DNA of 64,000 bases, from positions 3,615,501 to 3,679,500 of the forward strand of contig NZ_SSBQ01000002.1 in NCBI RefSeq assembly GCF_004795255.1. The letters are read 5' to 3'. Shown piece after piece: positions 56,161 through 64,000 of this stretch. Both the position numbers and the translations under genes were made by a program. Source of the DNA: Streptomyces sp. RKND-216. Lineage in GTDB: Bacteria > Actinomycetota > Actinomycetes > Streptomycetales > Streptomycetaceae. The notes beneath the pieces were generated by a model that was given only the letters and a program-made list of their open reading frames with translations, did no database searches and was not told where the DNA came from. How positions within the stretch are numbered: the stretch's first letter is position 1; the number at the start of each line of letters is the position of its first letter.

Positions 56161-56388
56161 TCACAGGTGGCGCGCGGCGCGCCTCAGGTCGTACTCGTGG
56201 ACGATCGCCTTGGCGTAGCCGTAGGTGAGGTTATGCTCCCCGCGGAGCCAGCTCACCTTTTCCTCGAAGCGGAAGAGGGACGGCCCTTCGTCGACGGTGC
56301 GGATCCACTCGGAGATCTCGCGACCGGTGCACTGCGGAATGCGGGAGAGCAGGTTCTGATGGGTCTCGGCGGAGAAGGTCTGGGACAT
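56161..56388 (-). CDS. DUF4287 domain protein
   Basis: 75 residues. The whole protein is the DUF4287 pattern: ETHQNLLSRIPQCTGREISEWI, then FEEKVSWLRGEHNLTYGYAKAIVHEYDLRRA. A GGAGG RBS lies 6 nt before ATG 56388. Cytosolic, function unknown. Confidence 0.8.
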   Translation of the reverse strand: MSQTFSAETHQNLLSRIPQCTGREISEWIRTVDEGPSLFRFEEKVSWLRGEHNLTYGYAKAIVHEYDLRRAARHL

Positions 56389-56506
56389 CGGCGCCTCCGG
56401 ATGCTGCCGCTTGGAGTCCTTCCCGCCACGGTGCCTGAGTGCGGGGGTATTGGCAACCGTCCCGCTCCGTGGATCGGGGGCGCACGGTTGCTCGGCCGGT
56501 GACGCG

Positions 56507-56512
56507 TAAGGT
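56507..56512 (+). promoter_or_regulatory. -10 box TAAGGT, leaderless start of the 56519 gene
   Basis: TAAGGT lies 6 nt before GTG 56519, with no RBS. Confidence 0.45.
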
Positions 56513-56518
56513 GGCGGC

Positions 56519-56833
56519 GTGCTGGATGCGACGCCCTTGACCGACGAGGTGGACCTTCTCGCGGACCGGCTGCGGGCGATGCCGCAGAGTGCGCTGCTGC
56601 GCGGCGCGGCAGCCGAGGCGCATGGTCTGGCCGCGGAGTTGGCGCGTCGCGCCCAGCTGCTGGAGTTCCCGGGCCGGGACCCGCGGCCGCTGCCGGAGGC
56701 GGGCCCGTTCGCGGCGGGCGACCAGCTCTCCGTCGCCGGGCACGACCTGGCGGTGGCGCTGGCCGACTCCGGTACGCGGGAGCAGCTCACTGAGGTGCTC
56801 CGGCTGGTCACCGAGGTCGGAGCGAAGCTGTGA
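56519..56833 (+). CDS. Small helical protein of unknown function
   Basis: 104 residues, Ala/Leu/Glu-rich and predicted helical (LTDEVDLLADRLRAMPQSALLRGAAAEAHGLAAELARRAQLLE; LTEVLRLVTEVGAKL). High GC3, a leaderless-type promoter and a clean stop argue it is real. No family recognised. Converges with the next minus-strand gene. Confidence 0.6.
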   Translation: MLDATPLTDEVDLLADRLRAMPQSALLRGAAAEAHGLAAELARRAQLLEFPGRDPRPLPEAGPFAAGDQLSVAGHDLAVALADSGTREQLTEVLRLVTEVGAKL

Positions 56834-56852
56834 CCGGAGCGGCGCGTCCCGG

Positions 56853-57896
56853 CTACAGCGAGGCGATGACCCGGTCGGCGAGCAGGTAGATCCGGTCGTC
56901 GCCGATCTCGAACGTCAGCGAGTAGGCGCCGGAGACGCTGGAGCCGCCCAGCAGCAGCGGGGTGAGACCCGCGTCCAGCGCGTCGGCGAGCTGCTCGGCC
57001 GTCTCCCGGTGCCCGGGGGACATGCAGACGGTGGTGCCGTCCTCGAACGCGTAGATGTCCAGGGTGCCGAGCGGGCCGGGCCGCACGTCCAGCAGCGGCG
57101 TTCGGGCGTCGGCGAGCTCGGTCAGGCGGCGCACGGTCCGCTCGTGCTCGGCGAGCGTCGGCGTGCCGGCAGCGGGGACCGGGGAGGGGCCGACGGGCTC
57201 GCCGGAGAGGGTGAAGTCCGGGTGCGAGGGGTGGCGCCGGCGGGCGGCCGCCAGTTCGGCGTCGTCGGCGCCCGCGTCGTCGGTGTCCGCGGTGAACGGG
57301 TACGGGTCGTCGTACGCGCCGAGGTCCGTGAGGCCCGGGTAGTCGTCCAGGGCACCGGTGAGAGCGGCGCCGAAGGGGCTCTCTCGGTCGTCGGTGAGGT
57401 CGTCGGTGAGGCCGTCGCCCGGTTCTGCCTGGCGGGGCACGAACAGGTCCCCGTCGCGGTCCTTGAGGCCCTCGGAGCCGTCGAGGCGCCCGTCGAGCAG
57501 GGCCTCCAGCAAGGCGCGGTCCGCTTCCGGGGAGACCTCGTACTCGGTGCCGTGCCCGGCGAGGAGCGACGCCTCGCCGTCCCGGGTCTCCTGCGCGGCC
57601 CAGAAGGCGCGCGCCTCGGCCAGTTCCCGCTCGCGTTCCTCGGCGAGCGCCTGGGCCACCGCGGTGCGGATCTCTTCGACCGGAGCGGGGCGGGCCGCGG
57701 GCACCGACAGGGCGGACATGGCAGACATGGCCGCCGTGGCGGTGTCTGCGGTGGCGCGGGCCGCGACCGCCGTGTCCAGGCGGCCGCCCAGGTCGGCGAG
57801 TTCGCGGTGCAGACCGCGCAGCAGGAGGAGGGCGGCGCCGCCCAGCGCGATGGCCAGGCCCGCGGCCGCCAGCAGGATGAGGGATATGGCGCTCAC
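56853..57896 (-). CDS. Membrane-anchored protein of unknown function
   Basis: 347 residues. One N-terminal helix (ISLILLAAAGLAIALGGAALLLL) then a coiled-coil segment (LHRELADLGGRLDTAVAARATA), an acidic disordered middle (DLTDDRESPFGAAL; DDPYPFTADTDDAG) and a C-terminal domain of about 110 residues (GTLDIYAFEDGTTVCMSPGHRETAEQLADAL, YSLTFEIGDDRIYLLADRVIASL). GTG 57896 with GGGAG upstream. No known family. Confidence 0.65.
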   Translation of the reverse strand: MSAISLILLAAAGLAIALGGAALLLLRGLHRELADLGGRLDTAVAARATADTATAAMSAMSALSVPAARPAPVEEIRTAVAQALAEERERELAEARAFWAAQETRDGEASLLAGHGTEYEVSPEADRALLEALLDGRLDGSEGLKDRDGDLFVPRQAEPGDGLTDDLTDDRESPFGAALTGALDDYPGLTDLGAYDDPYPFTADTDDAGADDAELAAARRRHPSHPDFTLSGEPVGPSPVPAAGTPTLAEHERTVRRLTELADARTPLLDVRPGPLGTLDIYAFEDGTTVCMSPGHRETAEQLADALDAGLTPLLLGGSSVSGAYSLTFEIGDDRIYLLADRVIASL

Positions 57897-58218
57897 TGAG
57901 GTACTCCCGGTTCCGTTTCGGTCTCCCGAATTCCTACCGCAGTTTCTCGGTAAGACTTGCACGACCGTAGTGCAAAGCGCCATCAATGGGACAGATGGAA
58001 ATGCACGGCGGTCCGGGATCTACGTTCGTGACCAGGAAGAACGCAGCGCCCCCAGGGGATATATCACATCCTGAGGGCGCTTCGAACTCGTCGGGACGGA
58101 GAAAGTGAGGCGGGCAACAATTCCGATCTGTTCGATTGCATTTCCCTGCCGAAAGTGACCGGCAGGTGACGCTCGGCTCAAATTCTCGCTCGTTCGGCCG
58201 GTGTGATCGGGAAAGCGC
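57897..58218. other. Gene-free stretch between two minus-strand genes
   Basis: 322 bp of visibly lower GC. It holds an imperfect dyad around 58045-58081 (GCGCCC...GGGCGC) that may end the thiolase transcript; no coding frame is supported. Confidence 0.5.
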
Positions 58219-59439
58219 TCAGCTGAGCCGTTCCAGCACCATCGCCATGCCCTGACCGCCGCCGACGCACATGGTCTCCAGGCCGAACTGCTTGTCGTGC
58301 CACTGGAGGGAGTTGAGGAGCGTGCCGGTGATGCGGGCGCCCGTCATGCCGAAGGGGTGGCCGACGGCGATGGCGCCGCCGTTGACATTCAGCCGGGCCA
58401 GGTCGATGCCGAGGTCCTGGTAGGACGGGATGACCTGCGCGGCGAACGCCTCGTTGATCTCGACCAGGTCGATGTCGCCGATCGTCATCCCGGCCCTCGC
58501 GAGGGCCTGCTTCGACGCCTCCACGGGGCCGAGGCCCATGATCTCCGGCGACAGCCCGGACACGCCCGTCGACACGACGCGGGCCAGCGGCGTGACGCCC
58601 AGCTCCCGGGCCTTGGTGTCCGACATGATCACCAGGGCGGCGGCGCCGTCGTTGAGCGCGCAGCAGTTTCCGGCGGTGACCCGGCCGTCGGGCCGGAACA
58701 CCGGCTTCAGCCCTTCGACGCCCTCCAGTGTCACGCCCGCGCGCGGTCCGTCGTCCTTCGCCACGACGGTGCCGTCCGGCAGCGTGACGGGAGTGATCTC
58801 GCGCTCCCAGAAGCCGTCGGCGAGGGCCTTTTCCGCGAGGTTCTGCGAGCGCACTCCGAACTCGTCCATCTCGCGCCGCGAGACGCCCTTGTGCCGGGCG
58901 AGGTTCTCGGCGGTCTGGCCCATCGCGACGTAGATGTCGGGGACCTTCCCGTCCTCGCGCGGGTCGGTCCACGTCTCGGCGCCGTTCTCCGCCCGGTCCG
59001 CCGTACGGGCCTCCGCGTCCGCGAACAGCGGGTTGTGGGTGCCGGGCATGCCGTCCGACGAACCGTTCGCGAACCGCGACACGGTCTCGACGCCGGCCGA
59101 CACGAACACGTCGCCCTCGCCGGCCTTGATGGCGTGCATCGCCATCCGGGTCGTCTGCAGCGAGGACGAGCAGTAGCGGGTGACGGTGCAGCCCGGAAGG
59201 TGGTCCATGCCGAGTTGTACGGCCACCACGCGGCCCAGGTTGTGGCCCTGCTCGCCGCCGGGGAGACCGCAGCCGAGCATCAGGTCGTCGATCTGCCTCG
59301 GGTCCAGCTGTGGAACCTTCGCCAGGGCGGCCTTGACGATGTCCGCGGTCAGGTCGTCCGGGCGCACGTCCTTCAGCGAGCCCTTGACGGCACGGCCGAT
59401 CGGCGAACGGGCGGCGGAGACGATCACGGCTTCGGGCAT
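58219..59439 (-). CDS. Thiolase (acetyl-CoA C-acyltransferase)
   Basis: 406 residues. Catalytic Cys C90 ([16 protein letters not shown]), [19 protein letters not shown] (His), and [16 protein letters not shown] (second Cys) are all present; [11 protein letters not shown] at the N-terminus is typical. It acts in beta-oxidation or acetoacetyl-CoA formation. ATG 59439 has GAGGGAG upstream. A TetR-type site lies 105 bp upstream. It stands alone, without an adjacent multifunctional FadB gene. Confidence 0.93.
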   Translation of the reverse strand: MPEAVIVSAARSPIGRAVKGSLKDVRPDDLTADIVKAALAKVPQLDPRQIDDLMLGCGLPGGEQGHNLGRVVAVQLGMDHLPGCTVTRYCSSSLQTTRMAMHAIKAGEGDVFVSAGVETVSRFANGSSDGMPGTHNPLFADAEARTADRAENGAETWTDPREDGKVPDIYVAMGQTAENLARHKGVSRREMDEFGVRSQNLAEKALADGFWEREITPVTLPDGTVVAKDDGPRAGVTLEGVEGLKPVFRPDGRVTAGNCCALNDGAAALVIMSDTKARELGVTPLARVVSTGVSGLSPEIMGLGPVEASKQALARAGMTIGDIDLVEINEAFAAQVIPSYQDLGIDLARLNVNGGAIAVGHPFGMTGARITGTLLNSLQWHDKQFGLETMCVGGGQGMAMVLERLS

Positions 59440-59543
59440 CACGGGCTCCCTCGGGGCGGCGTGGACGGGCGGGTCTGTCACGTGAAGCTACCCGCACGTA
59501 GGGGGCGGGTCACGGCTCCCACGGTGTGACGCGGACCTCTTTC

Positions 59544-59559
59544 CTAAGCGTACGCTTTC
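59544..59559. promoter_or_regulatory. TetR-type operator upstream of the thiolase
   Basis: CTAAGCGTACGCTTTC contains the perfect 12-bp palindrome AAGCGTACGCTT and fits the CTNAGC-N4-GCTNAG type of site used by many actinobacterial fatty-acid TetR repressors. No TetR gene is adjacent. The remaining 59440-59772 stretch shows no gene. Confidence 0.5.
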
Positions 59560-59772
59560 CCCTCCGGGTGCCTGCCGACGTCCCCCAGCCCGCCCCCGGC
59601 CCTGTCGCTGCCCGGTCCGCCACGGCCTGCCCATGGCCCCGGGCCCCCGGCGGAGGGGTTCGGGCGGGTGTCGGACCTGCGATGGCCACGTCCCCGAGGG
59701 GAGTGGCCCGGCTCCAGGCTGCGGCCCGGCCGGGCTCGGGGGAGGCGCTGCCGCGTGGGCCGGCCGCGGGCG

Positions 59773-60837
59773 TCAGCGCGCGTCGGCGTCGGCGGGGCGG
59801 GCCGGTTCGCGGTCCTCCGCGGGCGGCAGGCGCCGTCGGCGGCGGTGCTTGAGAAGGGCCCACGGTCCGCGCACGGAGGCGACCTCCGTGCCGCCCTCGG
59901 CCGCGGCCTCCGCTGCCGCGCGGGCCACCGGCAGGATGCCCTCGCGGCGGCGCGCGTCGGGCCGTTCCTCCTCCGTCGGCCACAGGCCCAGCGTCGCGCA
60001 CACCGTCGGCAGTATCGCCATCGCGGCGGTCGCGTATCCCTCCGCCGAGGGGTGGTAGTTGTCGGGGCTGAACAGCTCCCGCGGGTTGGCCTGGAACTCC
60101 GGCCCCAGCAGCTCGCCCAGGGAGACCGTGCGGCCGCCCTCCTCCACCACCGCGATGGTCTGCGCGGCGGCGAGCTGACGACTCAGCCGTCGTGCGATCC
60201 AGCGCAGCGGCTGAGCGACGGGCTCGATCGTGCCGAGGTCGGGGCAGGTGCCCACGACGACCTCGCAGCCCGCGGTGCGCAGCCGGGCGACCGCGTCGGA
60301 GAGCAGGCGCACGGACCGTGCGGGCGGCATCCGGTGCGTGACGTCGTTGGCGCCGATCATCACCACGCACACGTCGGGTGCCCCGTCGCGTTCGCCGAGC
60401 AGCATGGTGACCTGGCGTTCCAGGTCGTCGGACTGCGCGCCGGGCAGCGCGACGTTCCGGAACTCGACCGGCCGCTCGGCGACCGCCGCCAGCGCGGAGG
60501 CCAGCAGTGCGCCGGGCGTCTGGCGGGGGCGGTGCACGCCCTGGCCGGCGGCCGTGGAGTCGCCGAGCATGGCCAGCCGGAGCGGACGGACGTGCGGGCC
60601 GCCGAACTCGCCGTGCCCGCCGGCCCGGTGCCGGGCGGCGTACGCTGCTCCGTAGAGGCCGTCCGCCACGGGTGGCGAGTCGTCGGAGCCGCCCACCCGG
60701 CGTTTGGCGATCTGCGCCTCGGTGAACAGCAGACCTACGGCCGCGCCCCCGATCAGCCCGAGGCCCCCGCTGCCGTACGCGGCAGCGGTTGCGATCCGGC
60801 GCGCCACTCTGGCGGTCGCCGCCTTCGACATCGGCAT
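59773..60837 (-). CDS. SGNH/GDSL hydrolase family protein
   Basis: 354 residues. N-terminal hydrophobic segment (AAAYGSGGLGLIGGAAVGLLF) as anchor or signal. SGNH blocks: LAMLGDSTAAGQG (nucleophile Ser in GDS), NVALPGAQSDDL (Gly), MIGANDVTH (Asn), and FSPDNYHPSAEGYA (Asp/His). A basic disordered tail (KHRRRRRLPP). Likely an esterase or lipase. ATG 60837 is set by a GGGAGG RBS 9 nt upstream; ATG 60831 is too far from it. Confidence 0.88.
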   Translation of the reverse strand: MPMSKAATARVARRIATAAAYGSGGLGLIGGAAVGLLFTEAQIAKRRVGGSDDSPPVADGLYGAAYAARHRAGGHGEFGGPHVRPLRLAMLGDSTAAGQGVHRPRQTPGALLASALAAVAERPVEFRNVALPGAQSDDLERQVTMLLGERDGAPDVCVVMIGANDVTHRMPPARSVRLLSDAVARLRTAGCEVVVGTCPDLGTIEPVAQPLRWIARRLSRQLAAAQTIAVVEEGGRTVSLGELLGPEFQANPRELFSPDNYHPSAEGYATAAMAILPTVCATLGLWPTEEERPDARRREGILPVARAAAEAAAEGGTEVASVRGPWALLKHRRRRRLPPAEDREPARPADADAR

Positions 60838-60976
60838 GGTGGTGGTCCGCCTCCCAGTGTTTCGATACGTGACGAGTGGGCGGTGCGTTCAGTTCCGCCG
60901 AGCTTCCTTCCTCAACACTGTGTTGCCCCGCGTAGCCCTCCGTGATACGCGCCCCGGGCGTGCGCGTGGTGCGCAA

Positions 60977-61065
60977 TAGGGTGTCGACACGGGTAGAGAG
61001 GTGGCGGCAACCGCTGGATTCACCTGGGGGCGAACCCCCCGAAAACCTGACAAGGGTCAACCCCC
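60977..61065 (+). promoter_or_regulatory. Promoter and structured leader of the cystathionine beta-synthase gene
   Basis: TAGGGT at 60977-60982 is a good -10. The leader then has GGGGG (61026-61030) that can pair with CCCCC at 61035-61039 through a CGAA loop, or with a second CCCCC at 61061-61065 just before the RBS (61075). Two exclusive pairings suggest possible translational control. Confidence 0.4.
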
Positions 61066-61083
61066 GAGAGGCGTGGAGAACAG

Positions 61084-62469
61084 GTGCAGTATCACGAGTC
61101 GATGATCGATCTTGTCGGCAACACCCCGCTGCTCAAGCTGAACAGCGTCACGAAGGGCCTGCGGGCGACCGTGCTGGCGAAGGTCGAGTACTTCAACCCC
61201 GGCGGCTCGGTGAAGGACCGCATCGCCGTGCGCATGATCGAGGCGGCGGAGCGCAGCGGCGCCCTGCAGCCCGGCGGGGTGATCGTCGAGCCCACCTCGG
61301 GCAACACCGGCGTCGGCCTGGCGATCGTGGCCCAGCAGAAGGGCTACCGCTGCATCTTCGTCTGCCCGGACAAGGTGTCGCTGGACAAGATCAACGTGTT
61401 GCGCGCGTACGGCGCCGAGGTGGTCGTTTGCCCGACGGCGGTGGACCCCGAGCACCCCGACTCGTACTACAACGTGTCCGACCGTCTGGTGCGCGAGACG
61501 CCCGGCGCCTGGAAGCCGGACCAGTACAGCAACACGGACAACCCGCGGTCGCACTACGAGACCACCGGCCCGGAGCTGTGGAAGCAGACCGACGGGCGGA
61601 TCACGCACTTCGTGACCGGCATCGGTACGGGCGGCACGATCTCGGGCACCGGGCGCTACCTCAAGGACGCCAGCGAGGGGAAGGTCCGCGTCGTCGGCGC
61701 CGACCCGGAGGGGTCGGTCTACAGCGGCGGTTCCGGGCGCCCCTACCTGGTGGAGGGCGTCGGTGAAGACTTCTGGCCGGACGCCTACGACCGTGAGGTC
61801 GCGGACGAGATCGTCGCCGTCTCCGACAAGGACTCCTTCCAGATGACGCGCCGCCTCGCCCGCGAGGAGGGCCTGCTGGTCGGCGGCTCGTGCGGCATGG
61901 CCGTCGTGGCCGCGCTGCGGGTCGCCGAACGGCTCGGGGAGGACGACGTCGTGGTGGTGCTGCTGCCGGACGGCGGTCGCGGCTACCTCAGCAAGATCTT
62001 CAACGACGAGTGGATGAACGACTACGGCTTCCTGGAGGAGGGCGAGTCCGCCGCGGGGCGGGTCGGCGACGTGCTGCGCTTCAAGGAGGGGCCGATCCCT
62101 TCGCTCGTCCACATGCACCCGGAGGAGACCGTCGGCGAGGCGATCGAGGTGCTGCGCGAGTACGGCGTCTCGCAGATGCCGGTGGTCAAGCCCGGCGCCG
62201 GCCACCCGGACGTCATGGCCGCCGAGGTCGTCGGCTCGGTCGTGGAGCGGGAACTGCTGGACGCGCTGTTCACACAGCGGGCGTCGCTGGGCGAACCGCT
62301 GGAGAAGCACATGAGCGCGCCGCTGCCCCACGTGGGCTCGGGGGAGAGCGTCGGGGACCTGATGGCGGTGCTGGAGGGCGCGGACGCGTCGCTCGTCCTG
62401 GAGGACGGGAAGCCGACGGGCGTCCTGAGCCGGCAGGACCTGCTGGCGTTCCTGGCGCGCGACAAGTAG
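61084..62469 (+). CDS. Cystathionine beta-synthase (with C-terminal CBS domains)
   Basis: 461 residues. PLP Lys K44 (YFNPGGSVKDRIA), TSGNTGVGLAIVAQ, GTGGTISGTGRYLK and GGSCGMAVVAAL of the fold-type II catalytic domain. Residues from about 335 hold two CBS repeats (IPSLVHMHPEETVGEAIEVL; VGDLMAVLEGADASLVLEDGKPTGVLSRQDLL), which can bind adenosine ligands. It condenses homocysteine and serine to cystathionine. GTG 61084 with GGAGAA RBS. Confidence 0.92.
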   Translation: MQYHESMIDLVGNTPLLKLNSVTKGLRATVLAKVEYFNPGGSVKDRIAVRMIEAAERSGALQPGGVIVEPTSGNTGVGLAIVAQQKGYRCIFVCPDKVSLDKINVLRAYGAEVVVCPTAVDPEHPDSYYNVSDRLVRETPGAWKPDQYSNTDNPRSHYETTGPELWKQTDGRITHFVTGIGTGGTISGTGRYLKDASEGKVRVVGADPEGSVYSGGSGRPYLVEGVGEDFWPDAYDREVADEIVAVSDKDSFQMTRRLAREEGLLVGGSCGMAVVAALRVAERLGEDDVVVVLLPDGGRGYLSKIFNDEWMNDYGFLEEGESAAGRVGDVLRFKEGPIPSLVHMHPEETVGEAIEVLREYGVSQMPVVKPGAGHPDVMAAEVVGSVVERELLDALFTQRASLGEPLEKHMSAPLPHVGSGESVGDLMAVLEGADASLVLEDGKPTGVLSRQDLLAFLARDK

Positions 62470-62475
62470 CGCTGT

Positions 62476-62503
62476 GGGCCGCCCCCGCCGCCGGGGGCGG
62501 CCC
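62476..62503 (+). terminator. Hairpin after cystathionine beta-synthase
   Basis: GGGCCGCCCCC (62476-62486) pairs with GGGGGCGGCCC (62493-62503), 6 bp past the stop. Confidence 0.75.
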
Positions 62504-62555
62504 TCGAGTTCGGGGGCCGTGTACGGCCCGCGCGGGCCGTGCGGAGCGCGGCCCG

Positions 62556-63002
62556 TCAGGTCCAGCCGTCGGCGTCCGCGTCGCGGGAGCCGCGGCGGCC
62601 GAAGACGTCACGCGCCGCCTGGACGGCGTTGACCGCGACGACGCCGGTCCAGCACACGAGGAGTCCGGCCAGGCCGGCATTGACGACGGCGATGGCCGAG
62701 AGGGGGACCGCCAGCACCAGGGAGGTGACGGCGAGCCACAGCCGTGGACCGAGGCCGTCGGGGTAGGCAGGGGACGCCGAGGACAGCGCCCCGCCGCGCA
62801 CCCCCGCACCGTGGCCGCGGGCGACCTCCATCTGCCGTTCCGCGAGCTGGCGCCGCACGCGGCGTTCCACCGCGCCGTCCAGCTTCTCCAGAAAGCTCTC
62901 GACGAGCTCGTCCTCGTACTCGGGACCCAGCTCCTTGCGTGTCTGCAAGGTCGCGTCGAGGTCCTTCCGCAGCTCACCGCCGCTGCCGCCCATGCTCTCC
63001 AT
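62556..63002 (-). CDS. Two-helix membrane protein of unknown function
   Basis: 148 residues. A charged helical N-terminal half (ELRKDLDATLQTRKELGPEYEDELVESFLEKLDGAVERRVRRQLAERQ) precedes a hydrophobic pair (LAVTSLVLAVPLSAIAVVNAGLAGLLVCWTGVVAVNAV). This layout is common in Streptomyces proteins described only as integral membrane proteins. ATG 63002 fits the leaderless promoter at 63010-63015; ATG 62993 is an alternative. Confidence 0.7.
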   Translation of the reverse strand: MESMGGSGGELRKDLDATLQTRKELGPEYEDELVESFLEKLDGAVERRVRRQLAERQMEVARGHGAGVRGGALSSASPAYPDGLGPRLWLAVTSLVLAVPLSAIAVVNAGLAGLLVCWTGVVAVNAVQAARDVFGRRGSRDADADGWT

Positions 63003-63009
63003 GGTGTTC

Positions 63010-63015
63010 ACCGTA
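63010..63015 (-). promoter_or_regulatory. -10 box TACGGT, leaderless start of the 62556-63002 gene
   Basis: Read on the minus strand, TACGGT is followed by 7 nt and ATG 63002. Confidence 0.45.
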
Positions 63016-63117
63016 CGGAGCGCGCGGGTGCCGCACAGTGGGGCCAGCCCCCCACTCGCCCGGGGGACACGCCCCCGCTTGCCCGTTCTGCATAGAGTCA
63101 TGCAGAGTCGACGGGTG

Positions 63118-63990
63118 ATGAATGGTGACCAGGCGGCTGCGGGGAACGGCGTCCCGGCGAGTGGGCGGCTGCAGCAGCTCTTCGAGGGGCGGCGGCTCAC
63201 TCCGACGCAGCGCCGGATCGCGCACTGCATGGTGCGGCGCGCGGCCGACGCGCCGTTCCTGTCCAGCGTGGAGCTGGCCGAGCTGGCGGGCGTCAGCCAG
63301 CCGTCGGTGACCCGGTTCGCGGTGGCTCTCGGCTTCGACGGCTACCCCGCCCTGCGCCGCCACCTGCGGGAGGTGCCGGCCACCGCGCCTGTCCCCGGGG
63401 AGGGCGAGTTTGCGCCGCCGAACGCATACCAGCAGGCCGTGCGGGCGGAGATCGACAACCTCCGGCACCTCGCCGAACTGCTGGCCGACCCGGAGCCGGT
63501 CGAGCGGGCGGGACGGCTGCTCGCCGCCTCGCCCACGCTGCCGGTCCTCGGCCTGCGCGCCGCCTCCGCGCAGGCGCGGGGCTTCGCGTACTTCGCCGCC
63601 AAGGTCCATCCGGACGTGCGGCTGCTGGACGAGAGCGGCTCGATGCTGTCCGACCGGCTGGAGGCGGCGGCACGCGCCGGGGCGAACGTGCTGCTGTGCT
63701 TCGCCCTGCCGCGCCACCCGCGGGAACTGGCGGACGCGCTGGAGCAGGCGCGGGGCTCCGGGCTGCGCGTGATCACGGTCGCGGACAGCGCGTTCGCGCC
63801 CGTCGCCGGCCCGGACGACCTGCTGCTGCCCGCCGCCGTCGGCACTGGGCTGGCCTTCGACACCGCCTGCGCGCCGATGCTGCTGGGCCGGGTGCTGCTG
63901 GAGGCGATGTGCGACGGCCTGCCCGACGCGCAGGCCCGTCTGGAGGAGTTCGACGCCCGCGCCGCGGCGCGCGGGCTCTTCCTCGACTGA
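63118..63990 (+). CDS. MurR/RpiR family transcriptional regulator
   Basis: 290 residues. N-terminal RpiR HTH (RLTPTQRRIAHCMVRRAADAPFLSSVELAELAGVSQPSVTRFAVALGFDGYPALRRHL) and a C-terminal SIS sugar-phosphate domain (LPVLGLRAASAQARGFAYFAAKVHP; NVLLCFALPRHPRELADALEQARGSGLRVITVADS). Senses a phosphosugar. The start is uncertain: ATG 63118, GTG 63115 or ATG 63100 are all possible, and no RBS decides; TAGAGT at 63093-63098 is a -10 candidate. Complete within the window. Confidence 0.85.
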   Translation: MNGDQAAAGNGVPASGRLQQLFEGRRLTPTQRRIAHCMVRRAADAPFLSSVELAELAGVSQPSVTRFAVALGFDGYPALRRHLREVPATAPVPGEGEFAPPNAYQQAVRAEIDNLRHLAELLADPEPVERAGRLLAASPTLPVLGLRAASAQARGFAYFAAKVHPDVRLLDESGSMLSDRLEAAARAGANVLLCFALPRHPRELADALEQARGSGLRVITVADSAFAPVAGPDDLLLPAAVGTGLAFDTACAPMLLGRVLLEAMCDGLPDAQARLEEFDARAAARGLFLD

Positions 63991-64000
63991 GCCCGCGCGC

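Overview
This window is a stretch of Streptomyces chromosome. The evidence is the very high GC with strong third-position GC bias, GTG starts, TANNNT -10 boxes placed 6-8 nt before start codons, the bldA tRNA-Leu(UAA), a secreted Rpf-type hydrolase, an LAETG surface protein, and a gene order (galK - tamR/tam - desaturase - ppc - pth - rplY - prs - glmU - mfd - mazG - P450 - rpfA - eno - ppx - ndh - cfa - bldA - thiolase - cystathionine beta-synthase) that matches, from memory and not computed, the conserved core of the S. coelicolor chromosome. It is mostly core genome with small accessory islands: two toxin-antitoxin loci, a SUKH/deaminase block and several decayed genes.

Left part (1-16.8 kb): the tail of galactokinase, a Tat-exported DUF4185 protein, a LuxR-type regulator whose receiver domain is split by a long low-complexity insert, the divergent tamR/tam pair with a palindromic operator, a HigBA-like locus whose toxin carries two frameshifts, a TetR/acyl desaturase operon with a tandem dyad operator, PEP carboxylase, a surface protein, and the leftward housekeeping run pth-rplY-prs-glmU followed by tRNA-Gln(UUG).

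Middle part (16.8-33.5 kb): an HTH-gene remnant, an orphan NarL-type histidine kinase, a DivIVA-like coiled-coil protein, and then the most unusual block. Two divergent, translationally coupled gene pairs at 20.0-24.6 kb encode two different deaminase domains of the polymorphic-toxin type and three SUKH immunity domains, with no export or WXG100 module in sight. One protein fuses an N-terminal YrhB-like region, a roughly 340-residue Pro/Gly/Ala linker, a deaminase and SUKH-4. After it come a MacB-type ABC module, an intact VapBC-type pair, mfd, and two oppositely oriented fragments of an isocitrate lyase/PEP-mutase gene.

Right part (33.5-64 kb): secreted nuclease and SurA-like lipoproteins, mazG, a P450, rpfA, eno, a divIC-like gene, DUF501, ppx, a secreted EEP-family protein, ndh with two Rex-type sites upstream, a cfa-type methyltransferase, a second MacB-type ABC module in opposite orientation to the first, bldA, two cell-wall-hydrolase-like secreted proteins, an orphan GvpL/F gene, a Bax-inhibitor-1 family protein, thiolase, SGNH hydrolase, cystathionine beta-synthase and an RpiR-type regulator. 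Many convergent or terminal junctions carry perfect GC-rich hairpins. Starts were chosen from RBS, overlap or leaderless-promoter evidence read by eye; no database search was run, so family names rest on motif recognition.
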